NCBI GenBank assembly: GCA_023416515.1
Contig: JAEZHP010000143.1
Location: forward strand, 1 to 46,939
Length of the DNA stretch: 46,939 nt
Direction of reading: 5' to 3'
Origin: Pseudomonadota bacterium
GTDB taxonomy: Bacteria > Pseudomonadota > Alphaproteobacteria > Sphingomonadales > Sphingomonadaceae
Position numbers and translations under genes: made by a program. Below the pieces are notes generated by a model, which made no database searches, had not been told where the DNA came from, and worked only from the letters and a program-made list of their open reading frames with translations. Position 1 is the first letter of the stretch. Every line of letters begins with the position of its first letter. This document shows, piece after piece, positions 16,136 through 24,226 of the stretch.

Positions 16136-17538
16136 GCCGTCTGATCGTCATCTCCAACCGGGTGTCCGCTCCCAAGGGCCGCTCTCCCGCCGGGGCGCAG
16201 GGCGGCCTCGCCGTCGCTCTGGGTGCGATGCTCCGCGAATATCGCGGCCTGTGGTTCGGCTGGTCGGGGGAGAAGACCGATCATTTCACCGGTCAGATCA
16301 ACATGAGCCGCGACGATGGCATCACAACGGCGACGATCGACCTCGAGGAACAGGACGTCGACGAATATTATAACGGCTACGCCAACAGAACCCTATGGCC
16401 GCTCTTTCACTATCGCATCGACCTGGCAGAATACGACCGCTCCTTCGGCAGCGGCTATGAGCGGGTCAATCATCGCTTCGCCGAGACTGTCGCCCCGCTG
16501 ATCGAGCCGGACGACCTCATCTGGGTCCACGACTATCACCTGATCCCGCTCGGCACACAGCTTCGCGAGATGGGTCTCAAGAACAAGATCGGCTTCTTCC
16601 TCCACATTCCGTGGCCGCCGCGGCGCCTGCTCGTGTCGATGCCCTATCACCAGCGGCTGGTCCGCTCGATGCTCGATTACGACCTCATCGGATTCCAGAA
16701 CGAGGAGTGGCTCGACAGCTTTCGCGACTATGTCCGCCACGAGCTCGGCGGGACCGTCGGGGACGACGACACCATCATCGTCGGCAGTCGTAAGGTGAAA
16801 GCGTCCTGCTTCCCGATTGGGATCGATTTCGATGAGTTCACCGAGGCCGTGAAGAGCGACGAGACCCAGAAAGCCTACCACCGCCTGCTCAAGAGCGCCG
16901 AGGGCAAGAGCGTGCTCGTCGGAGTCGACCGCCTCGATTATTCGAAGGGCATCGAGGAGCGCTTCTGGGGGTATCGGCGCTTCCTCGAGGAGCACCCGGA
17001 CTATCACGGCAGGGTCCTCCTGCTCCAGGTCGCCCCGCCGAGCCGCGGCGAGGTTCACACCTATGAGGCGATCCGTGAGCGGCTCGACGAGCTCAGCGGC
17101 CGGATCAACGGCGGCTTCGCGGAGGTGGACTGGGTCCCGATCCGCTACGTCAACCGCGGCTACAACCGCGCCGAGCTCGCCGGATTCTACCGCGCCTCGG
17201 ACATCGGGCTGATCACTCCGCTGCGCGACGGAATGAACCTCGTCGCCAAGGAGTATGTCGCCGCTCAGGACCCCGAGGATCCCGGAGTCCTGATCCTCTC
17301 GCGCTTTGCCGGAGCAGCGACCCAGCTTCGCGATGCCCTGCTCGTCAATCCGTACAGCAAGGACGAGATCAGCGACGCCATCCGCCAAGCGCTCGACATG
17401 CCGCTCGAGGAGCGCAAGCGCCGCTGGCGGGCCATGTATGACAGCGTCGAGAAAGACGACGTCGTGTGGTGGCGCCAGAACTTCGTCGACGCGCTCAAGG
17501 GCGTTGAGAAACGAGCCAACCTCACCATCGCGTCCTGA
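16132..17538 (+). CDS. otsA: Trehalose-6-phosphate synthase (OtsA)
   Basis: 468 residues, GT20 family, GT-B fold. It joins UDP-glucose and glucose-6-phosphate into trehalose-6-phosphate. Seen are LIVISNRVSAPKG at the N-terminus with the G-G-L loop (AGAQGGLAVALGAM), LIWVHDYHLIPLGTQLREMG, IGFFLHIPWPPRRLL, VDRLDYSKGIEERF and LITPLRDGMNLVAKEYVA, all active-site blocks of OtsA. The ORF opens at 16048, but the ATG at 16132 overlaps the GH15 stop by 4 bp (ATGA) and gives the normal N-terminus, so I chose it. It is the last gene of the operon and is followed by a strong hairpin at 17552-17588. Confidence 0.93.
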   Translation: MSRLIVISNRVSAPKGRSPAGAQGGLAVALGAMLREYRGLWFGWSGEKTDHFTGQINMSRDDGITTATIDLEEQDVDEYYNGYANRTLWPLFHYRIDLAEYDRSFGSGYERVNHRFAETVAPLIEPDDLIWVHDYHLIPLGTQLREMGLKNKIGFFLHIPWPPRRLLVSMPYHQRLVRSMLDYDLIGFQNEEWLDSFRDYVRHELGGTVGDDDTIIVGSRKVKASCFPIGIDFDEFTEAVKSDETQKAYHRLLKSAEGKSVLVGVDRLDYSKGIEERFWGYRRFLEEHPDYHGRVLLLQVAPPSRGEVHTYEAIRERLDELSGRINGGFAEVDWVPIRYVNRGYNRAELAGFYRASDIGLITPLRDGMNLVAKEYVAAQDPEDPGVLILSRFAGAATQLRDALLVNPYSKDEISDAIRQALDMPLEERKRRWRAMYDSVEKDDVVWWRQNFVDALKGVEKRANLTIAS

Positions 17539-17551
17539 TGGAAAGTAGATC

Positions 17552-17588
17552 GGCGGCGCACCGGAGAGGGGCCTGTCGGTGCGCCGCC
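17552..17588. terminator. Bidirectional hairpin between convergent otsA and urcA
   Basis: A 12-bp perfect stem (GGCGGCGCACCG at 17552-17563, CGGTGCGCCGCC at 17577-17588) with a 13-base loop, placed 13 bp after the otsA stop and 13 bp after the urcA stop on the other strand. No strong T-run follows on either side, only CTACTTTCC on the minus strand, so termination may be imperfect or assisted. Confidence 0.6.
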
Positions 17589-17601
17589 TGTCCCGTCCGC
17601 A

Positions 17602-17922
17602 TCAGCGGCGGACGGCGATGACGATGCCGGTCCGCCGGCTGGCAAGTGCGGTGTCGCGCTGGATCGAAGCCCGGGCGGTGAGCTCCTCGCGGCAGGCATC
17701 GACGCGGTTCTGTCCGCGAAGGTCCGCCGACGAGGCCTGGCCGCACAGCTCGCGGACAGCGTGACCAAGGCGATTGTCGAACGTCGCCCGGCCCTCCTCG
17801 CTGCCGAGGTCGAGATCGGCATAGCTGACCGCGACCGAGCGGACAGGAGCGTCCTGGGCGGCCGAAGGGGCGGCGGTGAAGGTCGCCAACAATGCGGCGG
17901 CCAAGGTTGTGATCGTCTTCAT
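17602..17922 (-). CDS. UrcA family periplasmic protein
   Basis: 106 residues with a signal peptide (MKTITTLAAALLATFTAAPSAA) and a mature region typical of the UrcA family: VRSVAVSYADLDLGSEEGRA, then FDNRLGHAVRELCGQASSAD and a C-terminal cysteine in DACREEL. The two cysteines probably form a disulphide. UrcA proteins are small alphaproteobacterial exported proteins of unknown function, often several per genome. The start ATG at 17922 has GGGAG upstream. It is divergent from the LysR gene; the 151-bp region between them contains palindromes that could control both. Regulation by the LysR protein is plausible but inferred. Confidence 0.82.
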   Translation of the reverse strand: MKTITTLAAALLATFTAAPSAAQDAPVRSVAVSYADLDLGSEEGRATFDNRLGHAVRELCGQASSADLRGQNRVDACREELTARASIQRDTALASRRTGIVIAVRR

Positions 17923-17951
17923 GGCTGTCTCCCTGAATTTCCGGATGGAAA

Positions 17952-18039
17952 CAGCCAGCGCTGGCTGGCATCGATCTATTCAGTTGCATAAAGCAACGCA
18001 ATCAGCGATATTGCGAAGCTGTTCTGCAAAAGCGCAGAA
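17952..18039. promoter_or_regulatory. Palindrome-rich divergent promoter region of urcA and lysR
   Basis: Three perfect inverted repeats lie between the divergent starts: CAGCCAGCGCTGGCTG (17952-17967, 16 bp without spacer), GTTGC-N5-GCAAC (17983-17997) and TTCTGC-N6-GCAGAA (18022-18039). On the plus strand TTGCAT (17984-17989), 17 bp, then GATATT (18007-18012) could be a lysR promoter; on the minus strand TTGCGT-N17-TAGATC could serve urcA. The second repeat overlaps both promoter candidates, as expected for a LysR-type autoregulated operator. Which protein binds is inference. Confidence 0.45.
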
Positions 18040-18073
18040 TGACGTTGGACCCGTGGCGGAGCAGGGGGCTCCC

Positions 18074-19036
18074 ATGCTGGACTGGAACGATCTTCGCTAT
18101 TTCCTGGCGGTCGCCGAGACCGGCAGCACCCTCGCGGCCGGCAAGAAGCTGAGAGTCAGTCAGACCACCGCCGCGCGCCGAGTCGCCGCGCTCGAGGAAG
18201 CGCTCGGCCTCTCGCTCTTCGAGCGGCGTCAGGTCGGCTACGCGCTGACTCCGGCCGGGGAGGCCCTCGTCGAGCGCGCGCGGGCGGTGGAGCAGTCTGC
18301 AGCCCACTTCACCGACGCGGCCGCCTCGGCGGCGCGCGACGCAAGCGGCACCGTGCGACTGACCACCTCGGACATCTACGCCGTGACCATCATGGCGCCG
18401 GTCCTGCGCGATCTTCACGATGCGCATCCCGCGATCCGAATCGAGCTGGTGACCAGCGACTATCCGCTCGACCTCGCGGCCGGGGAGGCCGACGTCGCGG
18501 TCCGCGCAAGCGTGATGCCGCAGGGCTCAGGGCTCGTCGTTCGGCGGATCGGTCCTGACCCGTGGACGCTCTATTGCAGCCGCGATTATGCCGCTCGCCA
18601 CCTGCGTCCGGAGACGGCCGAGGACCTGAGGACCCATCCCATCATCGGCGGAGGCGGGGAGAAGATCTGGCCGATCTATCGCGCCTGGCTCAAGCGCCAC
18701 GCTCTCGAGGATGCGGTGGTCATGGAGCACGGCTCAGCCACCGGCCTGCTTGCGGCGGTGCGCGCGGGTGCGGGGATGGCGGTGCTGCCCAGCTTCATGG
18801 CCGATCGCGAGCCCGAGCTGGTTCAGGTCCTGCCGCCGATGCAGCGCGACGACCTCGCTCTCTGGCTGATCACCCACGAGCGGCTGCGCCGGACGCCGCG
18901 GGTTCGGGCCGTCATGGATTTCCTGGGCGAGCGGCTGGGCCAGCTTGCAAAGTCCGCCCCGCCCGACGCCTGTAAATCGGCCTGGCTTGCGCGGGCCGAA
19001 ATGCCCCTGCCGATTGGCGCGTCACCGCAAAGTTGA
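18074..19036 (+). CDS. LysR family transcriptional regulator
   Basis: 320 residues. The N-terminal winged helix-turn-helix is in WNDLRYFLAVAETGSTLAAG followed by KLRVSQTTAARRVAALEEAL and LFERR. The effector domain follows from about residue 90 (GTVRLTTSDIYAVTIMAPVL, DVAVRASVMPQGSGLVVRRI). It binds DNA and responds to an unknown small molecule. The ORF runs back to 17876, but the ATG at 18074 gives the canonical N-terminus MLDWNDLRYF and has GGGG upstream. It is divergent from urcA. A sco cluster promoter lies just beyond its stop, so it need not be cotranscribed with scoA. Targets are unknown; the divergent region is the first candidate. Confidence 0.88.
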   Translation: MLDWNDLRYFLAVAETGSTLAAGKKLRVSQTTAARRVAALEEALGLSLFERRQVGYALTPAGEALVERARAVEQSAAHFTDAAASAARDASGTVRLTTSDIYAVTIMAPVLRDLHDAHPAIRIELVTSDYPLDLAAGEADVAVRASVMPQGSGLVVRRIGPDPWTLYCSRDYAARHLRPETAEDLRTHPIIGGGGEKIWPIYRAWLKRHALEDAVVMEHGSATGLLAAVRAGAGMAVLPSFMADREPELVQVLPPMQRDDLALWLITHERLRRTPRVRAVMDFLGERLGQLAKSAPPDACKSAWLARAEMPLPIGASPQS

Positions 19037-19054
19037 AAGTCGGTTCAGGTTCGC

Positions 19055-19083
19055 TTGACCCTCGGCCCGCGGCGGCGCTATCG
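19055..19083 (+). promoter_or_regulatory. Candidate promoter of the scoA cluster
   Basis: TTGACC at 19055-19060, a 17-bp spacer and CTATCG at 19078-19083 form a sigma-70-like promoter with good spacing, within the gap between lysR and scoA. Transcription would begin near 19090 and give a leader of about 97 bases. The -10 element lies in the loop and right arm of an 8-bp inverted repeat (CCGCGGCG 19067-19074, CGCCGCGG 19082-19089), which may be coincidence or an operator. Confidence 0.45.
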
Positions 19084-19099
19084 CCGCGGCAACTAGAGC

Positions 19100-19171
19100 G
19101 GTTGCGAGGCGGGCGAAACGCCCGCGGGCCTGGCAAACGCGACCACCATGAATCGAGAGCGTCCGCTCTCG
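19100..19171 (+). other. Structured 5' leader upstream of scoA
   Basis: Within the predicted leader are two perfect stem-loops: GCGGGCG-AAA-CGCCCGC (19109-19125) and CGAGAGC-GTCC-GCTCTCG (19154-19171). An outer 7-bp pairing (GGTTGCG 19100-19106 with CGCGACC 19138-19144, one G.U) encloses the first. The second stem ends five bases before GGAGG of scoA, so folding could affect translation. No known riboswitch is recognised. Confidence 0.4.
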
Positions 19172-19186
19172 CGACGGAGGGCCGAC

Positions 19187-19894
19187 GTGAAGAAAATCTA
19201 TCCCGGGGCCGAAGCGGCGCTCGAAGGGCTGCTGTTCGACGGAATGATCATCTGTGCGGGCGGCTTCGGCCTGTGCGGCATTCCCGAGCGGCTGATCGAC
19301 GCGATCCGCGACAGCGGCGTCAAGGACCTCACCGTCGTCTCCAACAATGCCGGAATCGACAATGAAGGGCTCGGCAAGCTCCTTCGCACCCGCCAGATCA
19401 GGAAGATGATCAGCTCCTATGTCGGGGAGAACAAGGAGTTCGAGCGGCAATATCTCGCCGGCGAGCTCGAGGTCGAGTTCTGCCCGCAAGGCACACTGGC
19501 CGAGCGCTGCCGCGCGGGCGGCGCCGGGATTCCCGGCTTCTACACCAAGACCGGGTTCGGCACGAAGGTCGCCGAGGGCAAGGAAGTGAAGACTTTCGAC
19601 GGCGAGGATTACATCCTCGAGCGCGGAATCCGCGCCGACCTCTCCATCATCAAGGGCTGGCGCGCCGACGAAAGCGGCAACCTCCAATTCCGGAAGACCG
19701 CGCGCAACTTCAACCAGCCGATGGCGACCGCGGGCAAGATCTGCGTCGCCGAGGTCGAGGAAGTGGTTCCGGTCGGCACGATCGATGCCGACTGCATCCA
19801 CCTGCCGTCCATCTACGTGAAGCGGATGATCGTCGGCGCGCCCTACGAAAAGAAGATTGAATTCCGCACCGTACGTCCGCGGGAAGCCGCGTGA
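19187..19894 (+). CDS. scoA: Succinyl-CoA:3-ketoacid CoA-transferase, subunit A
   Basis: 235 residues. Family I CoA-transferase alpha subunit: GLLFDGMIICAGGFGLCGIP (the GGFG-x-CG loop), LTVVSNNAGIDNEGLGKLL, YVGENKEFERQYLAGELEVE and GTLAERCRAGGAGIPGFYTK are typical. With subunit B it moves CoA from succinyl-CoA to acetoacetate, allowing ketone-body or short-chain ketoacid use through acetoacetyl-CoA. The start is decided by GGAGG at 19176-19180, six bases before the GTG at 19187; the ORF opens earlier at 19148 without a ribosome site. Its partner subunit gene does not follow directly: a phosphatase and an NTF2-like gene (about 1.6 kb) lie between, which is unusual for this pair. Confidence 0.92.
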   Translation: MKKIYPGAEAALEGLLFDGMIICAGGFGLCGIPERLIDAIRDSGVKDLTVVSNNAGIDNEGLGKLLRTRQIRKMISSYVGENKEFERQYLAGELEVEFCPQGTLAERCRAGGAGIPGFYTKTGFGTKVAEGKEVKTFDGEDYILERGIRADLSIIKGWRADESGNLQFRKTARNFNQPMATAGKICVAEVEEVVPVGTIDADCIHLPSIYVKRMIVGAPYEKKIEFRTVRPREAA

Positions 19895-20919
19895 ACTTCC
19901 ACAATCTCTCACCCCTCCCGTGCAATGGAGGGGCTGGGGATGGGTCAGCGCTGAGGGGGTTCGATGCCCCCGAAGCGCTCCTTCCCCCATGCAGGGAGTC
20001 TCTTGCCGCGCAGACGCGCGCAGACACCCCATTCCCTCCCTGGAAAGGGAGGGGTTTGGCAATTGCCGCCGCCACCTTGCTCGCCGGTTGCGCGACGGCT
20101 GGGGGCGTGCCGCAATCGGCTCCGCCCGCGGTCGCACCCACGTCGCCGCCGGCCACGATGCAGTGGCTCTACGGCTCGGGCGAGGCGGCCGCGCTCTCGA
20201 TCCAGGCCTTCCACGCTTTTCGCGATCACGCGCTCGCCGCAGCGAGCAGCCGCCCGCGGGACAGCGTCGTGCTCGCCGAAGGGGCGACGCCCGCCGCGCC
20301 GCGCTGGGTGCCGTGCGGCGACAAGCCGCCTGCGGTCATTCTCGACGCCGACGAAACAGTCCTTCTCAACCTCGGCTACGAATATGATGAGGCTCGGAGC
20401 GGCCGCTCCTACAGCGGCGCCCGCTGGAGCCGCTGGGAGCAGGCCGGCGCCGACCGGGTCTCGCCGGTGCCGGGCGCCGTCACTGCCCTTCGCGCGCTTC
20501 GCCAGGCCGGGATCACCGTTGTCTTCAACAGCAACCGCAGCGCCGCCAACGCGGCCCAGACGGAAGCCGCTCTGAACTTCGCCGGCCTCGGCCCGGCGCG
20601 TCACGGCGACACCCTGTTCCTGTCCGGGGACGACCGGACGGGCTCGCGCAAGGATGGCCGCCGCTCGCGGATCGCCGAGCGTTTCTGCATCGTGGCAATG
20701 GCCGGCGACCAGCTCGGCGACTTCTCCGACGCCTTCAACGAGCGCGACTTGCCGGTTCCCGACCGTCGCCGCCTCGCGACCAGCGGAGATATCGCCGCCC
20801 TCTGGGGCAATGGCTGGTTCCTTCTGCCCAACCCGGTCTACGGTCCGGGCGTGCGCGGCACGTTCGACGAGGTGTTTCCAGCGGACCGCCGCTGGACGGA
20901 TATCGAGGGTAGAGAGTGA
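19891..20919 (+). CDS. 5'-nucleotidase, lipoprotein e(P4) family (HAD acid phosphatase), repeat-altered N-terminus
   Basis: 342 residues from the GTG at 19891, which overlaps the scoA stop. The HAD class B-type phosphatase core has the nucleophile motif VILDADETVLLN (D152 and D154), TVVFNSNRSAANAAQTEAAL and a late acidic motif in AMAGDQLGDFSDAF. Family members hydrolyse nucleoside monophosphates in the envelope. A lipobox-like LLAGC follows GLAIAAAT around residues 56-67, so the mature lipoprotein would start at that Cys. Everything before it is encoded by a palindromic repeat element (19911-20054). An in-frame TTG at 20056 preceded by GGGAGGGG could be the real start. The phosphatase core is intact, so I call it functional, with the start uncertain. 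Confidence 0.8.
   Translation: MNFHNLSPLPCNGGAGDGSALRGFDAPEALLPPCRESLAAQTRADTPFPPWKGRGLAIAAATLLAGCATAGGVPQSAPPAVAPTSPPATMQWLYGSGEAAALSIQAFHAFRDHALAAASSRPRDSVVLAEGATPAAPRWVPCGDKPPAVILDADETVLLNLGYEYDEARSGRSYSGARWSRWEQAGADRVSPVPGAVTALRALRQAGITVVFNSNRSAANAAQTEAALNFAGLGPARHGDTLFLSGDDRTGSRKDGRRSRIAERFCIVAMAGDQLGDFSDAFNERDLPVPDRRRLATSGDIAALWGNGWFLLPNPVYGPGVRGTFDEVFPADRRWTDIEGRE
19911..20054. repeat. Composite palindromic repeat inside the phosphatase 5' end
   Basis: About 145 bp with three stem-loops: CCCCTCC-N8-GGAGGGG (19912-19933); AGCGCT ... AGCGCT with inner GGGGG/CCCCC (19947-19979); and CCCTCCC-N6-GGGAGGG (20034-20053). The outer hairpins resemble each other and the hairpin at 19-42. It is read through in frame by the phosphatase ORF and encodes low-complexity sequence (LSPLPCNGGAGDG ... 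TPFPPWKGRG). It looks like a small non-autonomous mobile or intergenic palindromic unit; no transposase is present. Confidence 0.65.
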
Positions 20920-20921
20920 CG

Positions 20922-21521
20922 ATGAGGAAGCTCGCCGCCGGCCTGCTCGCCGGCATGACGTTCATGGCCGCGGCGCCCGTGATGGCTCAGCCGCATACCT
21001 CCTCCACCCCGCCTCCGCCCATGTTGCCGAGCCGCTTTGTGGACGCCACCGTGGGCACGTTTCGCCCCAATCCGGCCGACGTCGCCAGCATCGATGCCAT
21101 CATGGCCGCGGTCTACGACGTCATTTCCGGTCCCGCCGGGCAGCGGCGCGACTGGGACCGGATGCGCTCGCTGTTCACCGTTGATGCGCGGCTGATGCCG
21201 AAGGGATCGCGCGGCCTCCGGATCGGCAGCGTCGAAGATTATATCACGGTCAACGGGGGCTCGCTGGAGCGCGACGGTTTCTTCGAGCGCGAAGTGGCCC
21301 GCCGAGTCGAACAATATGGCGATATCGCCCACGTCTTCTCGACCTACGAGGCTCGGCGCACTGCCGACGGCCCCGTTTTCATGCGCGGCATCAATAGTTT
21401 CCAGCTGGTCCGCCACGACGGCCGTTGGTGGGTGGTGTCGATCATGTGGCAGGCCGAGACCCCGCAGACCCCGATTCCGCAAAACTACCTTCCGATAACC
21501 CCTTCAGGCGAACGAGGCTGA
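20922..21521 (+). CDS. Secreted NTF2-like (SnoaL-type) protein
   Basis: 199 residues from the ATG at 20922 (a GTG at 20916 in the same frame overlaps the previous stop and is an alternative). The N-terminus MRKLAAGLLAGMTFMAAAPVMA is a signal peptide, giving a periplasmic protein. The mature part fits the NTF2-like cone fold: DWDRMRSLFTVDARLMPKGS, then VEDYITVNGGSLERDGFFER, HVFSTYEARRTADGPVFMRG and SFQLVRHDGRWWVVSIMWQA. Members bind or act on small hydrophobic ligands, but many have no known activity. It sits between scoA and scoB with the phosphatase, 4 bp before scoB, so it is surely cotranscribed with scoB. A role linked to ketoacid metabolism is not evident. Confidence 0.78.
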   Translation: MRKLAAGLLAGMTFMAAAPVMAQPHTSSTPPPPMLPSRFVDATVGTFRPNPADVASIDAIMAAVYDVISGPAGQRRDWDRMRSLFTVDARLMPKGSRGLRIGSVEDYITVNGGSLERDGFFEREVARRVEQYGDIAHVFSTYEARRTADGPVFMRGINSFQLVRHDGRWWVVSIMWQAETPQTPIPQNYLPITPSGERG

Positions 21522-21525
21522 ATCT

Positions 21526-22173
<648 letters not shown>

Positions 22174-23145
22174 GTGCGGGTTCTCCTCACCGGCTCGTCG
22201 GGCTGGCTCGGCCGCTACCTGGCGCCGCGCCTGGTGGCAGCCGGTCATGAGGTCGTAGGTCTCGACCCAGCGCCGGGTGAGCACACGCACGTGCTCGGCA
22301 GCGTCGCGGACCGCTCGCTGGTCGACCGCGTCTTCGCCGATCACGGCATCGAGGCGGTCGTTCACTCCGGCGCTCTGCACAAGCCGGACATCGTCCGCTA
22401 CCCGGCGCAGGCATTCATCGACGTCAACGTCACCGGCACTTTGAACCTGCTCGAGGCCGCGGTCGCTGCCGGCCACGACCGCTTCGTCTTCACCTCGACC
22501 ACTTCGCTGATGATCAGCGAGGCGATCCGTGCGGGAAGGGGTGGGGGCGCCACCAAAGCCGCCTGGCTCGACGAGAGCTTCGGCCCACTCGAGCCGCGCA
22601 ACATCTACGGAGTCACCAAGCGCTCGGCCGAGCAGCTCTGCCACCTTTACCACGCCGAGCACGGCATGGCGGTCATGGTGCTCCGCACCGGCCGTTTCTT
22701 CCCCGAGGAGGACGACACCCATCGCCACCTCGACGGCCCCAACATCAAGGCCAACGAGTTTCTCGGCCGTCGGCTGACCGTCGAGGATGCAGCCGACGCC
22801 CATGTCGTCGCCCTGGCGAGAGCGCCCGAGGTCGGCTTCGGGGCGTTCATTCTCGCTGCCCCGACGCCGTTCGCCCCGGAGGACGCCGACGAGCTGCTCC
22901 GCGACGCGCCAGCGGTCATAGCCCGCCACTATCCGGACGCGGCCGATCTCTACGGCCGCGCGGGCTGGACGCTCCCCGATCATATCGACCGGATCTACGA
23001 TCCCGGCCACGCGGAGCATATCCTCGGCTTCCGCTGCCGAACCGACTTCGCCGCCGTGCTCGATGCGCTCCGCACCGGCGACAAGCTCCCGTTCGAGCAC
23101 GATCCGGCTTATGCTTCGCCGCTCTTGAAGCGGCCAGACTCATGA
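22174..23145 (+). CDS. NAD-dependent epimerase/dehydratase (extended SDR)
   Basis: 323 residues. The Rossmann start VRVLLTGSSGWLGRYLAPRL carries the GxxGxxG motif. The catalytic tyrosine and lysine are in NIYGVTKRSAEQL (YxxxK), with the serine region FVFTSTTSLMIS before. Extended SDRs of this type act on nucleotide sugars or related substrates; the product cannot be named. It starts with GTG directly after the scoB stop and its end overlaps the next (broken) epimerase by 4 bp. An internal HLDGPNIKANEFLGRRLTVE segment suggests a role outside classical GalE, possibly on a CoA- or sugar-linked substrate. Confidence 0.82.
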   Translation: MRVLLTGSSGWLGRYLAPRLVAAGHEVVGLDPAPGEHTHVLGSVADRSLVDRVFADHGIEAVVHSGALHKPDIVRYPAQAFIDVNVTGTLNLLEAAVAAGHDRFVFTSTTSLMISEAIRAGRGGGATKAAWLDESFGPLEPRNIYGVTKRSAEQLCHLYHAEHGMAVMVLRTGRFFPEEDDTHRHLDGPNIKANEFLGRRLTVEDAADAHVVALARAPEVGFGAFILAAPTPFAPEDADELLRDAPAVIARHYPDAADLYGRAGWTLPDHIDRIYDPGHAEHILGFRCRTDFAAVLDALRTGDKLPFEHDPAYASPLLKRPDS

Positions 23146-24164
23146 AAATCCTCATCCTCGGCGGCACGTTGTTTCTCGGGCGCGCGCTGGTCGAGGAAGC
23201 GCTTGGACGCGGCCACGAAGTGACCCTGTTCAACCGCGGCCGGTCCGGGCCGGGCCTGTTCCCCTCGGTCGAGTGGCTGCGCGGCGACCGGGACGGCGGC
23301 CTCGACCCATTGCACGGCCGGTCCTGGGACGCGGTGATCGACACGTCCGGCTATGTCCCGCGCTTGGTTCGCGCCTCTGCCGAGCTTCTCGCCGACAAGG
23401 TCGACCGCTACGTCTTCGTGTCTTCCGTCTCCGCCTATGCGGATCTCGGCCGTCCGGTCGACTAGTCGGCGCCGCTTGCCGAAATCGCGGACGAAAGCGT
23501 GGAGGAGATAAACGGCGCCACCTACGGCCCTTTGAAGGCGCTGTCGGAGCGTTCGGCGGAGGATGCCCTGCCGGGCCGAACGCTCGTCATCCGGCCAGGC
23601 CTGATCGTCGGTCCTTACGATCCAACCCCGCGTTTCTCTTATTGGACGGCACGGATGGGGCGCGGTGGCGAGGTGCTCGCCCCGGGCGATCCGGAGACGC
23701 CGGTCCAGCTCATCGATGTACGTGACCTCGCCGGATGGATGGTGCGGATGATCGAAGCCAGGCGGGTCGGCACGTTTAACGCCACTGGTCCCCGCGACGC
23801 GCTGACCATGGGCGGGTTGCTCGAGGCATGCCGCTCCGCTGCCGCCAGCGATGCATCGCTGACCTGGGTCGACGAGACGTTCCTGGTCGAGCGGGGCGTT
23901 CAGCCATGGACTCACCTGCCGCTGTGGATACCGGAGAGCCGCGAAAGCCACCGATATTTCCATCGGATCGACATCAGCCGCGCGCTTGCCGCCGGTCTCG
24001 CCTTCCGGCCGCTCGAGGAAACGGCGCGAGACACATTGTCGTGGCAGCTTTCGCCCGAAGGCGCGTCGCTTCGCGAGAAGTTCGGAGTGCAGGTGCCGGA
24101 CGAAACCCTCGCCCCGGCCCGCGAGCGAGCGCTGCTCGACGAATGGCACGGTTCGGCCGCCTAG
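23142..24164 (+). pseudogene. NAD-dependent epimerase interrupted by an in-frame TAG
   Basis: Residues 1-107 (MKILILGGTLFLGRALVEEA, with the glycine-rich NAD loop, to YADLGRPVD) end at TAG 23463-23465. The same frame continues without other stops for 232 more codons (SAPLAEIADESVEEINGATY, GPLKALSERS, then the LIDVRDLAGWMVRMIEA region) to 24164. The two halves together make one normal extended-SDR protein of about 340 residues, with YGPLK as the catalytic YxxxK. A single base change (for example GAG to TAG) explains it. It overlaps the previous gene by ATGA. Alternatives are a sequencing error or amber readthrough. An internal start in the second half (GTG or ATG) would lack the NAD-binding domain. 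Confidence 0.85.
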
Positions 24165-24226
24165 CCGGAAGGGTAAGCCGCGACTACCATCCGGTCCGAA
24201 ATGCCATCTTGATGAGGGGGAAGATC

